Positions 20,015 through 29,459 of a stretch of DNA of 64,000 nt are shown here, piece by piece. The position numbers and the translations under genes were made by a program. This stretch comes from CAVQAH01 sp963784195 (lineage in GTDB: Bacteria > Acidobacteriota > Vicinamibacteria > Vicinamibacterales > 2-12-FULL-66-21): assembly GCA_963784195.1 (NCBI GenBank), contig CAWARA010000027.1, forward strand, positions 56,851 through 120,850, written 5' to 3'. Under the pieces are notes generated by a model that had not been told where the DNA came from, did no database searches, and was given only the letters and a program-made list of their open reading frames with translations. The number at the start of each line of letters is the position of its first letter. Position 1 is the first letter of the stretch.

Positions 20015-21535
20015 TCAGTCTCTCTTCAGCGCGAAAATCCGTATCTCCGGCCCCGGGTGTTGATCGTTCGGGCTGAACCGTACCAGCTCGCGGCTCTGTT
20101 CGAAGAGCAGCATGTAGGCCTTGTAGAGCTCCGGGTTCTGGTGAGGCGCGCTGATCGAGGGGCCAAAGGCCTGCGATGAAGCGACGACGTATTGGTAGCC
20201 CTGGGCGACGTATTCCTGGTACGCGCCAGGGCCGCGCGAGTCCATGACCAGCCGCGGCACGTTCGTCGTCTTGTAGGCGTCCGGTTCGAGTAGCAGCACG
20301 CGCGTTTCAATGGCGATCTTCGAGCCGGCAGGGACGTTTTCGAGAATCCACTGGTGCGCCTGCTCTACCGTGCTCGTCCGCGTGATCATCATGTTGAAGC
20401 CAACCGCCTGGATGGCGGGAGGCAGCAGCGCTGCGACTGTCAGGCCAGCGATCAGCGCGGTTCTCGGCGCGCGCGGAATATCGAAGCGTCGCAGCAGGCT
20501 GACGCCGGACACCACCGCGCTCGCGGCGAGCACGCAAACGAACGGGATGAGCGGCATCAGATAGCGTCCGAACACCAGGGTTTGACCGGAGATCGTCCAG
20601 AAATAGACCAGCGGGAAGGTCACAGCAAGCGTCCAGCGGACCCTGCCCGGACCGCGCACGGCACGCACGATTCCGAGGATCAGGCCCGCGATGACCATCA
20701 GGAACGCGGGCCAGTGCAACGCATTGCGCAGATGCTTCAAATAGGTGATGCCCGCCGCTTCGGCCAGCGCGTGCCTGTTGTAGTAACCAGCCAGCCGCGC
20801 GTAGCCGTTCAGGAATCCTGGAAGATCGAGGATCGTATAGGGCGCGGCGATCAGGAAGGTTGCGAGAAACGCGCCAAGGGTTGCGGCTGTGGCGATCAGC
20901 CGCGAGGGACGCGTGCCCGGCGTCATCCATGCGGCGATGAGCGGAAGCAGCAAGGCCAGGGCGCCCGGATATTTCGTTGCGGTCGCGAGACCGGCGGCCG
21001 CGCCGGCCCACGCGAACGCCGCCGCCCGTTCCCGTTCGTTCGCGCGCAGCGAGAGCAGGAACGTCAGCGTGACAAAGAAGGTGACCGGCACGTCGGTCAG
21101 GATGTAGTGCGACTCGCGGACGTGGATTGGCATTACTGCGAGCAGGCCGGCCGAGAGCGCGGCGTAACGCGTGCCCCACCGCATGCCAATGAGATAGACG
21201 AGCAGGACCGTCGCCGTGCCCATCAGCGCCGTGACGGCGCGCCCCCAGAGATAGAAGTCCGTGGGCGTCACCTGATTGAGCGATTGCCACTCGCCAGCCG
21301 TCGCACCGGCGAGGAAGCGGATGGACGCCACCACCAGCTGCAAGTGGATGTACAGACCCGGATAGTCGAAGAACCGCGGGTTGAAATCGCCGGTCCGCAT
21401 CATCTGGACGGCGCGGTTCATCAGCTCGGGCTCGTCGACGCCGATCGAATAGGGGATCCCCGCTCCCAGCGCCCAGAACCGGAGGGCCGCCGCGACGGCG
21501 ATAATGGCGGTCATCGTGAAGACTGACCGCCGCAT
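20015..21535 (-). CDS. GT39/ArnT-like integral membrane glycosyltransferase
   Basis: About 506 residues with a dozen membrane helices. The first periplasmic loop carries an acidic pair in GVDEPELMNRAVQMM (the catalytic Asp/Glu site of GT-C fold enzymes), followed by RFFDYPGLYIHL. GT39 and related enzymes use polyprenyl-phosphate sugars to glycosylate lipids, proteins or other acceptors on the outer face of the inner membrane. ATG at 21535 has GAGG eight bases upstream; a GTG 11 codons earlier lacks a ribosome site. The gene converges on the SurA-like gene and opens the surface-glycan block. Confidence 0.82.
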   Translation of the reverse strand: MRRSVFTMTAIIAVAAALRFWALGAGIPYSIGVDEPELMNRAVQMMRTGDFNPRFFDYPGLYIHLQLVVASIRFLAGATAGEWQSLNQVTPTDFYLWGRAVTALMGTATVLLVYLIGMRWGTRYAALSAGLLAVMPIHVRESHYILTDVPVTFFVTLTFLLSLRANERERAAAFAWAGAAAGLATATKYPGALALLLPLIAAWMTPGTRPSRLIATAATLGAFLATFLIAAPYTILDLPGFLNGYARLAGYYNRHALAEAAGITYLKHLRNALHWPAFLMVIAGLILGIVRAVRGPGRVRWTLAVTFPLVYFWTISGQTLVFGRYLMPLIPFVCVLAASAVVSGVSLLRRFDIPRAPRTALIAGLTVAALLPPAIQAVGFNMMITRTSTVEQAHQWILENVPAGSKIAIETRVLLLEPDAYKTTNVPRLVMDSRGPGAYQEYVAQGYQYVVASSQAFGPSISAPHQNPELYKAYMLLFEQSRELVRFSPNDQHPGPEIRIFALKRD

Positions 21536-21684
21536 ATCACTAGCCTCGCGCCATTCTCGTTCAGACACTGGTGATTCAGGAGATTGTCAGTCTGCGGCCT
21601 GTCTTCGGGCCGGACAACGGGGATGCGTTGGGTAAAATGCATTCGGTCGGGGGCTGCGCCCAGCCCTGACGGAGGACCGGGCCG

Positions 21685-22503
21685 ATGAGCCGGAACCCCA
21701 GTAGCGTACGGCAAGCCGCGGCACGCCGCAACCCGGGATCGTCCGGGCCACGAGAACGCCTGCTCGATGCCACCTACAGCGTGGAGCAAGCGCATTTCTG
21801 GTGGCACGGCTTGCGGAGCTTCGTCCGTCCGCTCGTCCGTAAGGCGACAGCCGGACTGGCCCGCGCGCGCATCCTCGACTGCGGATGCGGAACCGGCGCC
21901 AACATGGTGCTGCTCGACGAGTTCGGCCGATCGTTCGGCCTCGACATTACCTTGCAGGGGCTTCAGTACGCGCTGGAGAACTACGACCGCGCCCGGGTGG
22001 CGAATGCCTCGATCACCGACATCCCGTTTCCCGAGGCCATCTTCGACGTGGTGACGGCGTTCGACGTGCTTTACAGCCTGACAGAGGCCCAGGAGAGCGC
22101 GGCGGTCTCTGAGATCTTTCGCGTGCTCAAGCCCGGCGGCACGTTGATCGTCAATGTTGCGGCGCTCTCCATCCTGCGCGGCAACCACTCGGTGTTCGGA
22201 CAGGAAGTGCGCCGATCGACGAGACGCAGGCTGCGTCGCGTGCTCTCGACCGCCGGGTTCGACGTCACGCGGCTGACCTATACGAATGCGTCGCTGTTTC
22301 CACTGATGCTGGCCGTGCGCACCGCGCAGCGACTGATGGGGCTTGCAACACCGGAAGAAGCCGGCACCGACCTGGTCGTGCCGCCGGCGCCGGTCAATGC
22401 GTTGCTGACGCAGCTCCTGTTGCTCGAGGCGCGTGCGCTGCGGGTGATGGATATGCCGATCGGCAGTTCGCTGCTGGCGGTGGCGCGAAAGCCCGTTGGT
22501 TGA
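21685..22503 (+). CDS. Class I SAM-dependent methyltransferase
   Basis: A 272-residue methyltransferase with motif I ILDCGCGTGANM (about residues 63-74), an acidic end of beta2 (FGLDITLQGL), motif IV FDVVTAFDVLYSL and the post-motif VLKPGGTLIVNVAAL. The C-terminal 80 residues are a variable acceptor domain. It has a GGAGG ribosome site. It is the only plus-strand gene in the 20-32 kb glycan block, divergent from the GT39 gene; the acceptor is unknown, but context suggests a sugar, polyprenyl lipid or quinone-like substrate. Confidence 0.85.
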   Translation: MSRNPSSVRQAAARRNPGSSGPRERLLDATYSVEQAHFWWHGLRSFVRPLVRKATAGLARARILDCGCGTGANMVLLDEFGRSFGLDITLQGLQYALENYDRARVANASITDIPFPEAIFDVVTAFDVLYSLTEAQESAAVSEIFRVLKPGGTLIVNVAALSILRGNHSVFGQEVRRSTRRRLRRVLSTAGFDVTRLTYTNASLFPLMLAVRTAQRLMGLATPEEAGTDLVVPPAPVNALLTQLLLLEARALRVMDMPIGSSLLAVARKPVG

Positions 22504-22567
22504 ATGCGTCCGTCGTTCGATGTTCGTTTCCGGTTTTGAGCGGATGTTCTGCCCAGGGCCGCCGGCT

Positions 22568-23134
22568 TCAGGAACGGCGAACGCCTCGTGCGATCGGTAG
22601 GAAGACGGTCGAGGTCGGCGACGGACGGCGCAGCACCCGGGCCATGACGAAGTACGCGACCACCGCGAGCACGGCGGCGCCGGCGGTCGAGCCGAGCACG
22701 AAGGACCACAACAGCGGGCCGAATACATCTGTTGCCTGCTCCCAGAACGCTCGCCGGTAGATCGGGCTCTCGAGCAGCCGGGCCATCTTCGCGCTGAAAT
22801 CGGCGGTGAGGGGAAAACGCAGGATTGCCGCGCCCGCTGCCGTCGTTGCGGCATACCACGGAACCATGATCCACGGCAGGTTGGAGCACAGCCCGATGAT
22901 GAGCGCGGCACGACTGAGCTTGAGCACGACGGCCGCTCCCACCGCCATCAGGATCTGAAGTCCCAGGAATGGCGAGAAGCTGAGGAACACGCCGACAGCA
23001 AAGGAAAGCGCGGTCCGGTGTGGCGTGTCCCCGAGCGCTGCCAGGCGGTGCACACACCGTTTCGCCAAGCCCACCTTCGCAGCTGGGGCAGGAGTGTCGA
23101 TCGCGGCTGGCTCGGGACCCATGGAAGAGCTCAT
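22568..23134 (-). CDS. DUF2062 membrane protein
   Basis: A 188-residue protein with the DUF2062 signature: DTPHRTALSFAVGVFLSFSP, then FLGLQILMAVGAAVVLKL and NLPWIMVPWYAA, followed by two more membrane helices. DUF2062 proteins are often encoded beside, or fused to, glycosyltransferases and lipid or polysaccharide genes, but their biochemical role is not established. The start at 23134 (ATGAGCTCTTCC) is the first in frame. It follows the GT4 genes on the same strand with a 23-base gap. Confidence 0.82.
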   Translation of the reverse strand: MSSSMGPEPAAIDTPAPAAKVGLAKRCVHRLAALGDTPHRTALSFAVGVFLSFSPFLGLQILMAVGAAVVLKLSRAALIIGLCSNLPWIMVPWYAATTAAGAAILRFPLTADFSAKMARLLESPIYRRAFWEQATDVFGPLLWSFVLGSTAGAAVLAVVAYFVMARVLRRPSPTSTVFLPIARGVRRS

Positions 23135-23156
23135 CTCGATCCTATAACGAGCAGGG

Positions 23157-24390
23157 TTAGAGGAGCTGCCGATAGAGATCGATCAGCGAGCTCGTGACGG
23201 CCGGCCAGGCGAACTCGCGCTCGACGATCTCGCGGCCCGCCGCGCCCATCGCGGCCAGGCGCTGACGCTGGTCGAGTGCACCGCTCAACGCCGCCGCGAG
23301 ATCGGACGGCCTTCCCGGCTCGACGAGCCAGCCGTTTGCCGGCCTGACCTTGTCCGGCAACCCGCCGGCGTTCGAGGCGACCACGGCGCGGCTGTGAGCC
23401 ATGGCTTCCAGGGTCACGAGCGAACTGCCCTCGTAGAGCGTGGGGTGTACGAATAAGGTGGCCGCTTCATACCACGCGTGCAGGTCGGGGTCTTCTGCCC
23501 GGCCGGCCAGCGTGACATGCGGCCGGATGCCCGCTCGATCGATGGCCCGTTCGAGTGTTCCGCGATAGGGGCCGTCACCGACGACAACCCAGCGCCAGCG
23601 GCCGGACAGGGCGCCGAGATGCGCAAGCGCCCCCAGCGCTTCGGCCAGGATGTGGAATCCCTTGTTCTGTTCGAGACGGCCGACGCTCAGCAGCACGGTG
23701 TCCTGCGGCTTCACGCTGGTTTCGCGCCGTACTCTGTGGACATCCTCGGCCGTTGCTAATGAGTCCAGCCAGTCGAGATCGATGGCGTTCGGGATCAGCG
23801 GTGATCCGCTCGCGCCCGATGCGCAGATGCTCGAGCACGGCCGGCTCCAGAGACCGATCCGTGGCGATCACGCGATCCGCAGCCCTGGCGCAGGCGACGA
23901 CAGCGCGCCGAAGCGGCAGGTATCCGACACGCTTGAGCCTGGCCCGCCGCGGATCCGTTCCGCCAAACTCTTCGAGTCCTTGTGGATTGAGGACCAGTGG
24001 CGCGGTTGACGTCTTGCGCCGTCGCGCGTATCCGAGCACGCTCGCGCCGAGACCGTGCACCACATCGATGCGCCCGTCGCGAACCAGCTCCCAGGCTGCG
24101 CGTCCCGCGCGCTCACCAAACAATGGATACGCCGTACTTCGATCGATCACCGTCGTGCCTCTTCTTCCCGCGAGAGGAAACGTACGGTACGGGATCGTGG
24201 TCAATGTGACGTTGGGATGGATCGAGCTCGCTGGTTGAGCCTCCGGCGTCCGCTTCGTGATCAGCGTGACCTGATGGTCACGATCTGCGAGGTGGCGCAC
24301 CAGATCGTAGACATGCCGCTCGAGACCGCCGCGCCCGTGGAGCGGGAAGACCGATCGAGCGACGACCGCGACGCGAAGGGGACGGCTCAC
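23157..24390 (-). CDS. GT4-family glycosyltransferase (frameshifted)
   Basis: A GT-B fold retaining glycosyltransferase of about 411 residues when joined. The N-terminal domain has VAVVARSVFPLHGRGGLERH and the D-V-V-H-G-L motif; the C-terminal domain has LSVGRLEQNKGFHILAEAL, VVVGDGPYRGTLE and the nucleotide-sugar motif HPTLYEGSSLVTLEAMAH (E-x7-E). The frame changes near 23800: GRERI should continue LIPNAIDLDWLDS, but an extra base diverts it. The start is a GTG at 24390 that overlaps the stop of the next GT4 gene upstream by four bases. Cytoplasmic, probably extending a surface polysaccharide. Confidence 0.85.
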
Positions 24391-25652
24391 GCGCGGCGCT
24401 CCAGCAGGTCGTGATACAAGGCATCGACCCGCGCGACGACCGCCGGAGCATCGAAACGTTCCTCGGCGCGCCGACGGGCTGCATCGCCGAGCCGCTGCCG
24501 CAGCAGGTTGTCCGATCTCAGGCGGCTCACATCGCGGGCGAGGTCCGCTGGCGACCGCGAAAGCAATCCCGTCTCGTTCTGGCTGATGATGTCTCGCGTG
24601 CCGCCGGTATCCATCGCCGCGATGGGCACGCCGAGCGCGCTCGCTTCGATGAGCACGCGGCTGAGCGACTCGGGCCCGCGTGACGGGAAGATGAGCATGG
24701 ACGCGTGGCCGAGCAACGCTGCCGTCTGATTCTGATCGACCCAGCCCAGGAAACGGATGTCGCGCGTCGAACGTGCCGCTTCGGCATCGAGCAGGTTTCG
24801 ATCGGGTCCATCACCCGCGATCACGAGCGGCCAATCGAGCTTTGCGTCTTCGACGACCCGGATCAGATGTGAGGTTCCCTTGTTCGGCGCCAGCTTCCCA
24901 AGATAGAGGGCATACGGACCGGTCACTGGCTCGGAAGTCGCGGCGCGTTGCCGGAGGTCCGCGATGTTGACCGGATTGGGAATCACCTCGATCCGCGTTC
25001 GCGCGAGCTCGGGCGCGCGCTCGCGAAGGTCGCCGGCAATCGTCGAGCTGACCGCAATCACGGCATCCGCATCGCTCAACCCCGAGCGCTTGCGCGCAAG
25101 GTTCGCGCGCATGTAGGGAATCATCGGGAGCGCGAGCGGCCACATCGCACCGGCGCGCGGGCGGATACACCGCGTCATCATCCCGGCCGAGCAAGCTGGA
25201 CAGAGGACGGATCCGTCCGCCGTGTGAAGGAGGTCGGACCAGTAGCACACCGGCCAGTAGTCGCGGACGGTGCATACGGCGGGGATCGGGCGGCCGCGAC
25301 GAGCGTGCGCAGCCTTGATCGCGGGCAGGCACGTCATGACGTGCTGCGCGTGAACCAGGTCGATACGCTCGCGGTCGATGAGGTCGGTCAGGAACGTGTC
25401 GAGCGCACCGTAGAGCCGTTCGTTCTTGAAATAGTTGCGCACGAACGGAACATTCGGCGCCGCAGCTCCGAACTCGATGACGCGGAATCCGTCGTACTCG
25501 GTCCTTCGAATTGCCGCCGGCGTGCCAGGTTTGGGTTGCGTGACGAGGATGCGGTGACCGCGCGTCCGGAGCCCGCGCGCGAGCTCATACGTACTCCAGC
25601 CACTGCCTCCGCAGACGGGCGGGAACGAGTCGGTGGCGATCAAGACGTTCAT
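24387..25652 (-). CDS. GT4-family glycosyltransferase
   Basis: 421 residues, intact. The N-terminal domain begins MNVLIATDSFPPVCGGSGWS, the glycine loop that binds the acceptor side, and has a cysteine-rich insert (VCTVRDYWPVCYWSDLLH, then CPACSAG) typical of some GT4 enzymes of uncertain purpose. The C-terminal domain has YLGKLAPNKGTSHLIRV, VIAGDGPDRNLLD and the E-x7-E motif PESLSRVLIEAS. Start ATG at 25652. It is translationally coupled to the next GT4 gene, suggesting consecutive steps on one glycan. Confidence 0.9.
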   Translation of the reverse strand: MNVLIATDSFPPVCGGSGWSTYELARGLRTRGHRILVTQPKPGTPAAIRRTEYDGFRVIEFGAAAPNVPFVRNYFKNERLYGALDTFLTDLIDRERIDLVHAQHVMTCLPAIKAAHARRGRPIPAVCTVRDYWPVCYWSDLLHTADGSVLCPACSAGMMTRCIRPRAGAMWPLALPMIPYMRANLARKRSGLSDADAVIAVSSTIAGDLRERAPELARTRIEVIPNPVNIADLRQRAATSEPVTGPYALYLGKLAPNKGTSHLIRVVEDAKLDWPLVIAGDGPDRNLLDAEAARSTRDIRFLGWVDQNQTAALLGHASMLIFPSRGPESLSRVLIEASALGVPIAAMDTGGTRDIISQNETGLLSRSPADLARDVSRLRSDNLLRQRLGDAARRRAEERFDAPAVVARVDALYHDLLERRA

Positions 25653-25664
25653 GGAAAAAGCCCG

Positions 25665-25765
25665 TCGGTCCGTGGTCCGTGGTTCGTGTCTCGTCGGGCT
25701 TACGTCGTTAACGTGTCACAAGCGGTCGGCGAGACACGAACTACGAACCACGAACCACGGCACGA
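25665..25765. repeat. GTGGTCCGTGGTTCGTG palindrome
   Basis: The left arm at 25668-25700 (CGGTCCGTGGTCCGTGGTT then CGTGTCTCGTCGGG) pairs with 25727-25763 (CGGCGAGACACGAACTACG then AACCACGAACCACGGC). The right arm reaches past the stop of the next minus-strand glycosyltransferase, whose last residues (AVVRGS) are read from it. Same family as 9997, 47418 and 49228. Confidence 0.8.
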
Positions 25766-26907
25766 GATCTCAACTTTCTGACAATCGCGGCTTCGAGCGC
25801 CTGGCAGTGTGCGTTCCAACTGTACTCGCGAACAGCCCGCTCCCGCGCCGCGCGGCCAAGCGCACGCCGTTGTTCAGGGTCAGCGAGCCGCGCCAGAGCG
25901 TCCGCGAGCGCCGCCGGTGACGGCGGGTCGTAGAGCAGCCCTTCCCGTTCGTGTTCCACGAGATGCGACATGCGGCCTCCGGCCGGGGCGACGACGGGGA
26001 GACCAGCGGACATGTACTCGAAGATCTTGAGCGGCGACCAGTAGAACCCGAGGGTCAGCGGCTTGTGTGCCGAGACGTCGAACGGAGCCACGCCGATGTC
26101 TGCTGAGGCGAGACACGCGGGCATTCGATCGTGGGGTACGGCGCCGGTGAACAGCACGCGATCGAGGCCGTTGGCTTCCGACTCCGCCCGCGGCTTTTCC
26201 GGTCCGTCGCCGATCAGCACGGCGCTGAAGCCGGTGATCTTCCGATCCGCGAGCAGCCGCATGGCGCGAACGAGATCGATCGCACCGTGCCAGCTGCGAA
26301 ATGCGCCCGCGAAGAGGGCAAGCGTTCCGGGCGGCCGTTCGAACGGCACGGGGCCTTTGGCGCGCGGAGTGAAACGATCTGTGTCGGCGCCCCATTCGAG
26401 CTCCACGATCTTGTCCGCGGGTGTCCCCGGCGGAAGGATCGACGCCGCCGGTGTCACGATCAGGTCTGCCTGCGCGCACAACCGATCGCGCCACCGGCGC
26501 ATCGGCTCGACGATCAGCGCACGATCGAGCGTGGCCTTCGGGGATCCGGGGTAGTCGACGACCGGCGCGTTGACTTCGAGCACACTGAGCGCTCCCGTGA
26601 CGGCAGCCGCGGCGAGTCCCTCGCCCCCGAAGTTGTAGTAGCGCTCAACAATCACGTCGGGCGCGACCGCCTTGGCAACCTTCCGGACCGCGCTCCGCCG
26701 CGCCCATCGCAACTCCTTCTTGCCCAGTGGGGGAGTCATGGCCGTCCAGTGCACGGGTCCTTGAGGGAAAGGACCGTCTCCGGGTGAGACGAGAACGTGA
26801 ACGTCATGACCGAGTGCCGCGAGCCCTTCGGCGACCGCCGTGACGTGGACCGACCCCCCGACACTTCCGGGAACGGTCTGATCGATGGCGCAGTACAGGA
26901 TTCGCAT
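25741..26907 (-). CDS. GT4-family glycosyltransferase
   Basis: 388 residues, GT-B fold, starting MRILYCAIDQTVPGSVGGSV. The C-terminal domain shows LALFAGAFRSWHGAIDLVRA, AVLIGDGPEKPRAE and KIFEYMSAGLPVVAPAGG, the nucleotide-sugar binding end. The middle of the protein (VERYYNFGGEGLAAAAV) suits a sugar transferase acting on polymer precursors. The final AVVRGS is encoded by the palindromic repeat, so the gene has lost its own stop or acquired the repeat there. Confidence 0.88.
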   Translation of the reverse strand: MRILYCAIDQTVPGSVGGSVHVTAVAEGLAALGHDVHVLVSPGDGPFPQGPVHWTAMTPPLGKKELRWARRSAVRKVAKAVAPDVIVERYYNFGGEGLAAAAVTGALSVLEVNAPVVDYPGSPKATLDRALIVEPMRRWRDRLCAQADLIVTPAASILPPGTPADKIVELEWGADTDRFTPRAKGPVPFERPPGTLALFAGAFRSWHGAIDLVRAMRLLADRKITGFSAVLIGDGPEKPRAESEANGLDRVLFTGAVPHDRMPACLASADIGVAPFDVSAHKPLTLGFYWSPLKIFEYMSAGLPVVAPAGGRMSHLVEHEREGLLYDPPSPAALADALARLADPEQRRALGRAARERAVREYSWNAHCQALEAAIVRKLRSRAVVRGS

Positions 26908-27170
26908 CAGTGGGGCACAGGGTAACGCCGATCACTTGTCACGAAGATCTCACGCAGAGACCGCCGAGGGCAGAGAGATCGCTGAGCTCAGAGGTCGTGC
27001 CGGTCTGTCGAACGCGCCGCGCTTCGCGCGGACGCATGGTCCGGCGACGCGTTCGAGAGCGGCAGCCTCAGACTCACTTTCAGCCCTGCGTTCCCTGCGC
27101 TCTCTGCATCTCTGCGTTTACGATTTTGGCTAGCACCAGCTCACGAGCTCGATGCAGCGCCTTTCACCCA
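26908..27170. repeat. Gene-free gap with CTCTGCG-type inverted repeat
   Basis: 263 bases between two minus-strand genes. Near 26945-26996 the sequence is CACGCAGAGACCGCCGAGGG, then CAGAGAGATCGCTGAG; near 27085-27118 it returns as TGCGTTCCCTGCGCTCTC, then TGCATCTCTGCG, giving complementary arms about 90 bases apart. It must hold the promoter of the GT4 gene at 25741-26907, but I see no clear -35/-10. Composition is lower-complexity than the neighbouring genes. Confidence 0.6.
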
Positions 27171-28238
27171 TCACTCTTTCACCAGCAACGCAAAGAACGG
27201 CCCCGAGCGCACGCGGCCGAAGAGCAGCAAGTCCAGCTTCATCGCGAACGACAGCGCGCGGAGCGCACCGTAAGTCATGCGGCTCTGCTCGATTCGGGCC
27301 TTTGCGGCCGTTCGCGCCTCGCGGATCGCCAGCGCGTCCCGATCCGCACCGGGACTCAGGTTACGGCCTGCGCGCCTGGCCATCGCGCGCTCGGCCATGC
27401 GCATCAGGATGTTCTCGACGAATCCTCCCACGATGGGCGTGTAATACCTGATCTTGCCAATTCGGAAGCCCGCCTCGCGCACGACCGACTCCAGCTCCGG
27501 AATGTCCTTCAGCGGGTTCAGGTGATCCGACTTCCGCAGACGTTCCTGGCGCATGTCGATCAGCCCGGCGCGCTCGAGTTGACGCGCGAGCGCGTTGATC
27601 CAGCGAAGCCCCGCGGCGATCGGCGCATTCTTGCGGACGTGCGTGTACACGAACATCCCGCCACCGGGCTTCAGCACGCGGCCTGCTTCCTTGAGCATGG
27701 CGCGCAGCGCGTCGGGGGACAGATGCTCCAGCACGTCGAGCGACCACGCCTTCGTGAACGTTCCGTCAGCGAACGGCAGGCGGCGCAGATCGCCGAGCAG
27801 CAGATCGACGTCACGCCGCGCGTCCATCGAGAAGAACGGACTGATGTCGATGCCGACGGTGGTCGCACCACGGTCGCGGTTCCACAGCAGCGCCCGTCCG
27901 CTGCCGCAGCCCAGGTCCACGGCGAGATCATCCGGCTTCAGCTCGAGGAAGCGTCGCAGCATGTCGTTCCGGATTCTCGATCCCAGGAGCGGCGGCGACA
28001 CACGCTCGTGCCGAGCGTCGGCGTGCAGGGCCTCGTCGAGATACTTCGTCTGCTCGGCGAACTGCTCGGAGGGCCGCATGTCCAGATAGTCGGTTCCGGA
28101 CGCCGAATATTCACGGCCACATCCGTTGCATCTGAAGACGTCTGCGGCCGGCCCCTGACCTTGTCGAGGGGCCTTGCGTCCCAACGTGCCCCGGCATTCC
28201 GGACACCGGACCATCGTCAGCAGCCGATCGGAAATCAT
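27171..28238 (-). CDS. SAM-dependent methyltransferase with N-terminal zinc ribbon
   Basis: 355 residues from ATG at 28238, which overlaps the upstream glycosyltransferase stop as ATGA. The N-terminus has paired cysteines (VRCPECRGTLG and FRCNGCGREYSA), a small zinc-binding Trm112-like domain seen in methyltransferases of glycan and RlmA-type families. Motif I is LAVDLGCGSGRALLWN, followed by VGIDISPFFSMDA, LPFADGTF and LEHLSPDALRAMLKEAGRVL. A C-terminal helical region follows. The position inside the glycosyltransferase run points to modification of a surface glycan or lipid. Confidence 0.87.
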   Translation of the reverse strand: MISDRLLTMVRCPECRGTLGRKAPRQGQGPAADVFRCNGCGREYSASGTDYLDMRPSEQFAEQTKYLDEALHADARHERVSPPLLGSRIRNDMLRRFLELKPDDLAVDLGCGSGRALLWNRDRGATTVGIDISPFFSMDARRDVDLLLGDLRRLPFADGTFTKAWSLDVLEHLSPDALRAMLKEAGRVLKPGGGMFVYTHVRKNAPIAAGLRWINALARQLERAGLIDMRQERLRKSDHLNPLKDIPELESVVREAGFRIGKIRYYTPIVGGFVENILMRMAERAMARRAGRNLSPGADRDALAIREARTAAKARIEQSRMTYGALRALSFAMKLDLLLFGRVRSGPFFALLVKE

Positions 28239-29459
28239 CGCGTGGAGTGCGTCACCTGTTGGAGAAGGGCCTCGAGGCGCTCGGCACGCCGATCCCAGCT
28301 GTAGTCCTGAACGTCGGTCATCGCGGCCCGCGCCAGACGATCGGCGAGCGCGCGATCCTCGAGCAATCGTCTCACACCTGCCGCAAGCGCCGTTGGATTG
28401 CCAGGCTCGACGAGCAGCGCATTCTCCTCGTGACGCAGCACCTCGCGGATCGACGGCAGGTCGGATGCGACGATCGGCCGGCCGGCGGCCATGTACTCGA
28501 ACAGCTTCAATGGCGACGTGAACCGCGTCGAGATGGCGGACGCGGGATTCGGCAGCACGAGCACCCGCGCCGCCCGAAGATACGCCGCGACAGCCGACGG
28601 TGGCACGAGTCCCGTGAACGTGACCCGATCCGAGATGCCGAGCCGCGCCGCTCGCTCGCGCAGCCGGGCGAGGTCGGGCTCTTTCTCGTAGCCTCCCACG
28701 ATCACCCCGCGGACCCCGCCAAGCTGTCCCAGCGCATCGAGCAGGACGTCGACGCCTTTCCATGCATACAAATGACCTGCGTAGACGACCGGACCAGGGA
28801 TGTCCTCGTCAATCCGCGTCCCGTGTCCTTGATCCGTCGCTAATCGCGCGTCCCGTGCCCCGATCCGCGTTGATCCGCGTCCCGTCAGGAACGACCGCAA
28901 GCGTTCCGCGTTCGCCGAGACGCTGCTTCAAATCATCCGCGAGACCGGCCGTGATCGTGACGTACCCGTCCGCGTTGCGCCAGACGAACGCCTCACGCCT
29001 CTCCAGCCTCGCCACCTTTGTCGCACTTGGCGCATTCGCGGCCGGGATCATGCCGGGCAGCGCGGCGGCGACGTCCGGTGCGTAGCCGTGCGATTCGTAG
29101 ACGACCGGCGGCCGAAGGCGTCTCGGCACTCTGAGGAGCGCCGAGGCGACGCCGAGGTCGCGTGTGATCACCGCGTCCGCCCGTGACGCACCGAGCATCC
29201 GTCCGATCGCGAAGGCCAGGTACCCCGCTCGCCGCGCGAACGGCGGGCCGGTCACCGGCGCGTATTCGATCGACATCCTGGCCAGAAGGGGCAGGCCGTA
29301 GAACTCGAACGGGTTTCGTGACGGCGTCTGCGTGTCGGGGCGAACCACGAGGCCCACGAAGTGGCCGCGGCGGGCCAGCGCGTGGCACGTCTCGATGGTC
29401 TGGATCCCATTTGCGCGCTCGAGCGGAAAGCGGATGTCGGCGAAATAGAGAACGCGCAA
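28235..29459 (-). CDS. GT4-family glycosyltransferase interrupted by GATCCGCGTCCCGT repeats
   Basis: N-terminal half (TTG start at 29459, directly after the neighbouring stop): MRVLYFADIRFPLERANGIQ, then GLADDLKQRLGERGTLAVVPDGT. C-terminal half in another frame: PGPVVYAGHLYAWKGVDVLL, VIVGGYEKEPDLARLRE, and KLFEYMAAGRPIVASDLPSI. Between the halves, 28805-28890 holds repeats of GATCCGCGTCCCGT, which are not part of the family; the reading frame changes there. Either the repeat expanded within the gene and broke it, or it expanded in frame and a base error adds the shift. The fold and donor site otherwise look intact. Confidence 0.8.
28805..28890. repeat. GATCCGCGTCCCGT repeat inside a glycosyltransferase gene
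   Basis: Several imperfect copies of the unit (A/G)ATCCGCGTCCCGTG are arranged on the plus strand here; on the coding strand they read ACGGGACGCGGAT. The same unit fills 62930-63028 downstream of the M20 peptidase. Its presence in the linker region between the two GT domains suggests the unit can insert or expand within genes. Confidence 0.7.
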
